From NCBI GenBank assembly GCA_001579985.1, contig LRSR01001359.1, positions 1-45,248 of the forward strand: a stretch of DNA of 45,248 nucleotides, in the 5' to 3' direction. Positions 40,301 to 45,248 of this stretch are shown here, piece by piece. Every line of letters begins with the position of its first letter. The stretch's first letter is position 1. This DNA comes from Hypsibius dujardini (Eukaryota > Tardigrada > Eutardigrada > Parachela > Hypsibiidae). Both the position numbers and the translations under genes were made by a program. The notes below the pieces were generated by a model that was given only the letters and a program-made list of their open reading frames with translations, ran no database searches and was not told the origin of the DNA.

Positions 40301-40664
40301 GGCTAAAGAGATCTACCGATCGGCCATCTTTTTGAACTCAGTGAGCAAAATGTACGTGTCTATTTCGAGTCGGTATCTGTTGGGACCGCTGGCGGGGATG
40401 GCGGCGTTGATTGTGCTGCCGGCTGAGCAGCGGCAGCCGAAGCTCGTGCAACTGGCACTGCAGTCCGAGGCGGCCCAGGAGGAAATAAAAAACGCTGTGC
40501 GACAAAAACAGGCCGAGCACACTAACACGATCGAGGCGAAAATTGCAGCGGCGCAGTGTGTGATGAATCAGTTGGGAGGGCCGTCGGACTCGGACGTGGC
40601 TGCGCTAGAGATGGCGTCTGGAGAGGATTTTGCGAATCGACCCACGCCTGGGGATGACGCATAA
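37340..40664 (+). CDS. Secreted helical protein, exons 3-5 (helical gene C, main body)
   Basis: Exons 37340-37661, 38423-38937 and 39933-40664 (TAA at 40662-40664) continue exons 1-2 at 13363-14242 in phase: residues about 194-300, 301-472 and 473-715. Donors are ACAG/GTACTC and TTCAAG/GTGCGT; acceptors are TTGCTTACAG and GTATATCTAG. Exon 3 is a coiled coil (EEKLRETLMKAEAAKAQRDH) followed by PTGWDEIFQKVGNTF, which parallels GWFQDAVGSV after the coiled coil in the minus-strand neighbour. Exon 4 opens with a Gly-rich flexible segment (GGIGIPGIGGGDLGDL), then amphipathic helices. Exon 5 is a long helical region containing IREQWTILIAFFMQIATQSE and a hydrophobic YLLGPLAGMAALIVLP, then a charged Gln/Ala helix and a Pro/Asp tail. 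An extracellular long-helix protein with buried hydrophobic helices is indicated. A membrane-active role is possible but unproved. No enzyme motif was seen. Confidence 0.7.
37662..38422 (+). other. Intron 3 of helical gene C
   Basis: 761-bp AT-rich intron in the plus-strand helical gene. No nested gene, RNA or recognisable element. Confidence 0.6.
38938..39932 (+). other. Intron 4 of helical gene C
   Basis: 995-bp intron. It has a C run at about 39347-39357 and a G run at about 39762-39773. A plus-strand open frame at 39530-39718 has no splice support. No transposon ends found. Confidence 0.6.
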
Positions 40665-40674
40665 GGACTGAATT

Positions 40675-42000
40675 TTGAAGGGCTACATTTGTTCTGCGAA
40701 AACCAGGTCATCTATTTGTCTGAACTTTAAAATGAATAACAAACTTTCCACCTCTTTCCCGAACGAACATGAGCTGATTGTCAAAGTAAAAACATCATGC
40801 AATATGGTGATCAAAGGCTTGAAGCGATCGGTGTTCCCTGTGAAGGTCACTATCTCTGGAGTTGAATTGGAACAGGTTCGATAATTCAAATATTTAGGGT
40901 TGTTCGTGAACGAACGTTGAGTTTGTCGGTTCCCAAAAACACCAAATGCGAAAACTCTGGGCAAGCTTTTTTCTCTTGAAACAAAAATTGACTTATTTAC
41001 AACCCGGCTATCCATTCTCTGTTGCTGAAAATACGTTTGAGGCTACTTTTGCAGGTACTGGTTCTTTTTGTGCTAAAATTTTAGGTGAGAATATGCGCGC
41101 TAATCAGATCGAAGTACAAGTTTTGCAGAACGTTTTTGACCAACGACCTTCCACGCCAACTGATGCATTGTTCTGTCTAACTGGCCGTGTGCCGCAAAGC
41201 CAGCGCCATTTTCTCTTGCAGGTAAAATTCATCATCCGAGCGGTACAACGGAAGTCTGGATTGATATTCGCGGCGATGTAGCTCGCCTTTGACAACACCG
41301 AACTACGGAAGCGCTCCTGGTTCCGCTCAGCCATGCAACCATCGGCCGATATCATGGAACAGGACTGGACCGAAGACGCAGCCTGGTGGACTGTTGTCCT
41401 GACCGGGAAACAGCCGTCACACTCAACAGCAAGAAGGACATGAAATTCTGAAAGGATCTTTCCGATCGGATGCAGGCAAACATCAGCGAGAACGGGCAGC
41501 TCTATTTCCTGCAGTTTTTGCGCACTAACTTCGCCGTACACCTGCGGTCATAATTTTTGGATGTTCTTCATCGCCATCAAGTAACACTTATTTTGAGGAT
41601 TTTCACTTCTAGACATCACTTCCAAGTGAAAACTGGACGCTGGATCGGAGTACCACAGGAGGAACGGAACTGCAACTAATGCGGTGTGCTGGAGGACGAA
41701 AAACATGTCCTTTTTGAGTTTTTGTTGTTTGATGACCTGCGGATTACCTTGTGTACTTTGATTTCCGAAACGAGAGATTTACGCACTCTTTTGGGAGACA
41801 CTAACAAATCGTCAGGTTTGGGGTCAGGCTGATAAGGGGCGGCTGAATTGTATGGCAGACTTTTTGAGAAAGGTTTTGAAAGTGTCTTTTGATATGTATA
41901 GCGAAAATGTGGTTCTATATCCTAGCCCGACCCCATGATGATGCACTGCAACTGCATTTCTGCTGCCTTGAAATGAGGTGGGGAATAAATAAATAAATGA
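40675..42000 (+). mobile_element. LINE 3' fragment directly after helical gene C
   Basis: Plus-strand remnants read in the order of a reverse-transcriptase C-terminal region. ISGVELEQVR, a stop, then FKYLGLFVNER (40855-40915) matches the FKYLG block. A 111-codon frame (40946-41281) contains KILGENMRANQIEVQVLQNV and RPSTPTDALFCLTGRVPQSQ. A zinc-knuckle-like tail (about 41660-41720) reads CGVLEDEKHVLFEF, near the end. The fragment ends with AATAAATAAATAAATG (41980-41999), a microsatellite tail typical of several LINE clades. Multiple stops make it dead. It begins within about 10-20 bases of the upstream gene's stop codon, so that gene's 3' UTR is probably LINE sequence. Confidence 0.7.
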
Positions 42001-42339
42001 AAACAAGCTTGCGGCTTGAAAAGGATCATTCACAAGCTGAACATATGTTTTACTTTCCGGAATCACCATCCAGAGCGATCCTTTCCGAACTGCAAGTTCA
42101 GTTTCATTGACGGGATGCCGTTCATGACGACTTATAATCGAAATGGAAAAAACTGCTAATAGTGTTACATTACCACTTATATATATTTATCAAGCCCGAT
42201 GATTTCAAGCTGCGCTTGGGTATTCCCAGGATTCGCATTCGGCAGTATCCCTGGGAAACACTCCAAGACCGCATCAGAGAGAACTTGTCTGAGGCCAGTA
42301 TACCAAACTACCTGGAGACAGTTTTTTTGCCAAACCACA

Positions 42340-42480
42340 ATTTCTGTAGGGACAGAATGTATGGGGACAGTCTCTCCACCTAGACAGAATGTCTAGGGAC
42401 AGAAGTCGGGCGGGACAGAAGTCGGGCGGGACACAGAAGGCCAGCTGGGAAAACAGAATGTCTGGGGACACAATGTCGAT
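42340..42480. repeat. Short GGGACAGAA-type tandem and palindromic repeats
   Basis: GGGACAGAA/GTCGGGC occurs twice in tandem (42397-42429). Around it, ACAGAATGTCTAGGGACAG and ACAGAATGTCTGGGGACAC give repeated ACAGAATGT...GGGACA half-sites. It may be a small MITE or a satellite fragment. Confidence 0.6.
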
Positions 42481-43200
42481 GTGTCAAAATGGGGCACTAC
42501 CAGTGACACGTTTGTTATATACCCCATCACATTACCCACTTAATAAGTGGTCAGCTAAACTTACTGCGGTATTTCATTAGTCAGTAAGCAACCAATGAGC
42601 AGTTTTCCAAAACTTTCTATGGGCGTAAATCATCAATCGCAGACGTTAGCACTTTACATTGGGATATGCACCCTCATAAGACCTGCTAATTTCTCACCGG
42701 GGGAAATCTCCGAATAGTGGCAGTATTGAATATTGAACCAAGAACTTATATTGCAACTGACTTTTTGTCGGAACGCAGAACACCGCAAAGTGGTATACGA
42801 GTACCTACTATTGGTCTGGGTCACGATATCAGATCTAAAATCTACGAATATTTAACATGGGCTTATCATTCGGTTTTTTTCGGCTCGGCAGACGGCGCCA
42901 GGAGTATCAATTTTTCGATACGGGCTCAGAAAGGAAGTGTTCCATTCAATGAGCCGTTTTGTTTGATATTCACATTATAATTTATTGATCACTTGATTAT
43001 TCTATGTATGGCGTGTAAGGCCGTTAATGTTCGCACTTTAAGTTGTTGACGTTCGTTTTGGTGGGGACTTGTCATTAGCAGCAACTTTTGCTCACAATCA
43101 AGAGCATCTTAATATTTAACTCATCACTCGTCATTCGGTTATTGACCAATGTTCCAGCAATTTTCATTAGTTATTTTTTTCTTCAATATTTATTTCGTTG
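42481..43200. other. Intergenic, nothing recognised
   Basis: About 700 bases. One open frame (42717-42980) lacks start context, motif or splice support. Confidence 0.5.
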
Positions 43201-43500
43201 TAGTTAACTGAGATTAGAGCGTTTACTTGCTAGTGTATATTTCTCGAACAAATTTACTTCCTCATAGTTGATTGTTGTCTGTCGTTTTTATTAGTGGTTG
43301 ATTAGAGGTTGAATGTTTACTTCCTGGTAGTTGATGGTTGATTGAATGGATTGTATTTCCTGGTGGTTGATTGTTGATTTTCAGGTGTTTGCTTCCTGTT
43401 AGTCAATTGTTGGTTTTAGAGTTTTTACTTCCTGGTAGGTGATTGCTGATTGTAGGGTTTTTACGTTCTGACAGTTAATCGTCGATTGAAAGATTTTTAT
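43200..43500. repeat. Degenerate minisatellite (TTTACTTCCTGGTAGTTGATTG units)
   Basis: At least six imperfect units of roughly 35-60 bases each contain T(T/G)(T/C)ACTTCCT followed by GGTAGTTGAT and TGTTGATTG. Examples are near 43255, 43315, 43350, 43390, 43427 and 43462. Unit length and sequence vary, so the array is old. Confidence 0.7.
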
Positions 43501-43943
43501 TTGGTTTTGTTTTTTTTCCTGGTTTGTGGATTGATATGGCATATTTCTTCCTTAAAGATTGTTGAATTGGTGAGCATTAAGAAATTGTCAGCCGTTTTCG
43601 GTCGGTTGATTGTTGATTGCATTTTATGGGTTTCCGAATGAAGGCAATCAGTGCAACAAATTCTCAAATGACGCACCCCTGCGCAAACAACGCTCTGATG
43701 CACAAACAACGCACAACTGTTGCTGCTCACGGCATCGCGAATAATAACCAAGCACTCCATTAAATAGATAAAATAAATTCAAATCATTGCACGGAACAAA
43801 AGCAATCATTTCCCGTAGCCCGATGGCGGAGACGATGTCGATTGGCGTCTCGGTAAATCAGCTAAACCGGCGAAACACATTTTACAAATTCATCAAGGAA
43901 ATGGCTATGCATAAGAGAGAATTGTTTGTGTACTTACCCTCTT

Positions 43944-44027
43944 GCATAGATATGCGACGACGAGCTGGACCACCCTGACTGACTTGAGATATTCTTGCTC
44001 GGTCCGCTGGTGTAGAAACGGATGTCA
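43944..44027 (-). CDS. Possible short internal exon
   Basis: On the minus strand CTCTGATTTGCAG precedes 44027 and GTAAGTACAC follows the left end, both strong splice signals. One frame is open throughout: TSVSTPADRARISQVSQGGP then ARRRISMQE. It does not connect in phase with the exon at 44566-44698, so another exon would be needed between them, or it belongs to a different gene. Weakly supported. Confidence 0.3.
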
Positions 44028-44565
44028 CTGCAAATCAGAGAAAAACAGGCTGTGCAACTTCTAACATAACTTTAGTGTATTTTGCCTTTTTTTGGTAAAA
44101 ACGAATCCCTTTAATTTCGGCTTTGTGTCGCAAGTACAAGCACTTTCACTCCCCGAAAATGTTCCGTATTGAAATACACGATTGAATTTACTTTTTTCTT
44201 CATTGTAGTTTCGTAGAACCCAAGTGATGTCACTAGAAATTTTTCTTATCATCGCGCAGTATCATCAAAATTCAGATGGACGATTTTCCCAATGAATTTC
44301 AATTCAATAAAGTGTATTTATTTGATGAATAAGAAATCATTCACCAGTTAGCGGTAAAGTAATTGTAACATGTGAGCCAAAAAATTCTGCAGATTCCCCT
44401 ACAACCTTTTGGGGTGACTTACAAAGGCCTAATCCCTTGCAAAACAACAGCAGGGCGCGCGCAACTTGTTCCGGCTACATCAGATCAACAACATATTATT
44501 GCCATGACATTGAATTCAAACACCGGGCACGGCGGTAAACCGGAAAACAGTAGAAAAACGCTTAC

Positions 44566-45138
44566 GGAGTCGTATAGAACATCAGCAACGTTGTCGATGA
44601 TCAATATGCTGGACTTTTGTGGATTCATGTGGGTATACATCGATACCACAGACTGTTCGAGCGGAGATTCGCGTCCGCAAATTATCAGCGTATCACACCT
44701 GTGTAACAGAAACGAACATTCAATGTCGCACTCAATAAGGAAACAATTACAGTACAAAGACATTTTATTTGTCGAGCGCATTCATCTTACGTCAAATGAT
44801 CCTTCAGTTGACCGCTTATATCGTTTCGGCTATAGATGAAACATAATGAAGCCACTTGTCATGTCAATCGATATCCAGCAATAAGATATTCAAATTGGCG
44901 CGACATCGACGGACAACAATCCAACAAAAGGGCCAAATGATACACACCTTAGAAACAAGTCCGTGTATTGTTGGAGATTTTTTATATTGATCTTCGATAG
45001 CAAATCGGACAAATATTCGGAACCGCCGTCTCGGTTTTGCTGAAAAGTTTGACACTTTAAACGTCCTCAACACTGAAACGTATTCAAAATCCAAGCAGTT
45101 TGTTTTTAGCTCACCTGACCAATTTTATGTGCCGGCAG
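44566..45138 (-). CDS. Partial receptor-type gene, three in-phase exons (ANF-receptor-like ectodomain?)
   Basis: Minus-strand exons are 45138-45115 (24-nt microexon, LPAHKIGQ, phase 0), 45039-44948 (NRDGGSEYLSDLLSKINIKN then LQQYTDLFL) and 44698-44566 (CDTLIICGRESPLEQSVVSM then YTHMNPQKSSILIIDNVADV). All join without a stop. Acceptors are GTTTGCAG, AACTTTTCAG and TGTTACACAG; donors are GTGAGC, GTGTGT and GTAAGC. The third exon (cDTLIICGRE...SSILIIDNVAD) has the strand-helix-strand rhythm of the periplasmic-binding fold in ANF-receptor ectodomains of receptor guanylyl cyclases, where the phrase resembles RvIIlCg...yvfidvd. That assignment is tentative. The gene continues off the right edge (upstream), and its 3' exons were not found. 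Confidence 0.45.
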
Positions 45139-45248
45139 CTGCAAACATAAATTGAGCATATAGTGTATCGAATACAGGACACTTATTGCACACACTTCGT
45201 GCCCGCTACAAGGGGCAGTAGTATTTCCGAAAAAGCTCTTCAAATAAA

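Noticed and set aside
41104-41541. 145-codon minus-strand ORF
   Set aside because: Antisense of the plus-strand LINE remnant, which explains the region better.
1-45248. CRISPR arrays, bacterial operons, rRNA genes or intact tRNA genes
   Set aside because: No evenly spaced direct repeats with unique spacers, no Shine-Dalgarno-led gene strings, no rRNA blocks, and no foldable tRNA. Intron-split genes show the DNA is eukaryotic.

Overview
This window is animal nuclear DNA. Genes are split by GT-AG introns, several products begin with signal peptides, TATA boxes precede some starts, and much of the space is transposon debris (pogo/Tigger, piggyBac-like and mariner-like elements, two LINE fragments, tRNA-derived SINEs, microsatellites). 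Receptor guanylyl cyclase exons, a secreted chymotrypsin-fold protein and UDP-glycosyltransferases with a plant-type PSPG box suggest an ecdysozoan-type invertebrate. A eutardigrade is my best guess, but the sequence alone does not settle it.

Layout. 1-62: last codons of a gene entering from the left. 2193-4681 (+): four-exon Pro/Gly/Tyr-rich secreted protein. 5688-5988 (+): isolated terminal-type exon. 6.6-9.4 kb: tetranucleotide microsatellites, a piggyBac-like MITE with TTAA duplications, an inverted-repeat element holding a 30-bp minisatellite, and a mariner-like MITE. 9704-12650 (-) and 13363-40664 (+): a divergent pair of genes for long helical secreted proteins (about 420 and 715 residues) that share one intergenic region and a common coiled-coil-then-GW/VG layout.

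The plus-strand member of the pair is the most striking object. Its five exons join in perfect phase, yet intron 2 is 23.1 kb long. Inside that intron lies a 22-kb block bounded by two 243-bp direct repeats that differ at one base. The block holds a receptor guanylyl cyclase fragment cut off at the repeat edge (15.3-17.4 kb), two dead plant-type UGT paralogues on the minus strand (19.1-20.0 and 23.2-24.6 kb), a decayed Tigger element between them (20.07-22.88 kb), two tRNA-derived SINEs, an apparently intact serine-protease homologue that has lost all three catalytic residues (28.9-31.8 kb), and a 5'-truncated LINE whose truncation point abuts the second repeat.

After the stop codon of that gene (40664) comes another LINE 3' fragment (about 40.68-42.0 kb), then simple and degenerate repeats. 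At the right edge are minus-strand exons (44566-45138) that read in phase and resemble a receptor ligand-binding domain. Exon calls rest on frame and splice-signal agreement read by eye. No database or alignment was run.
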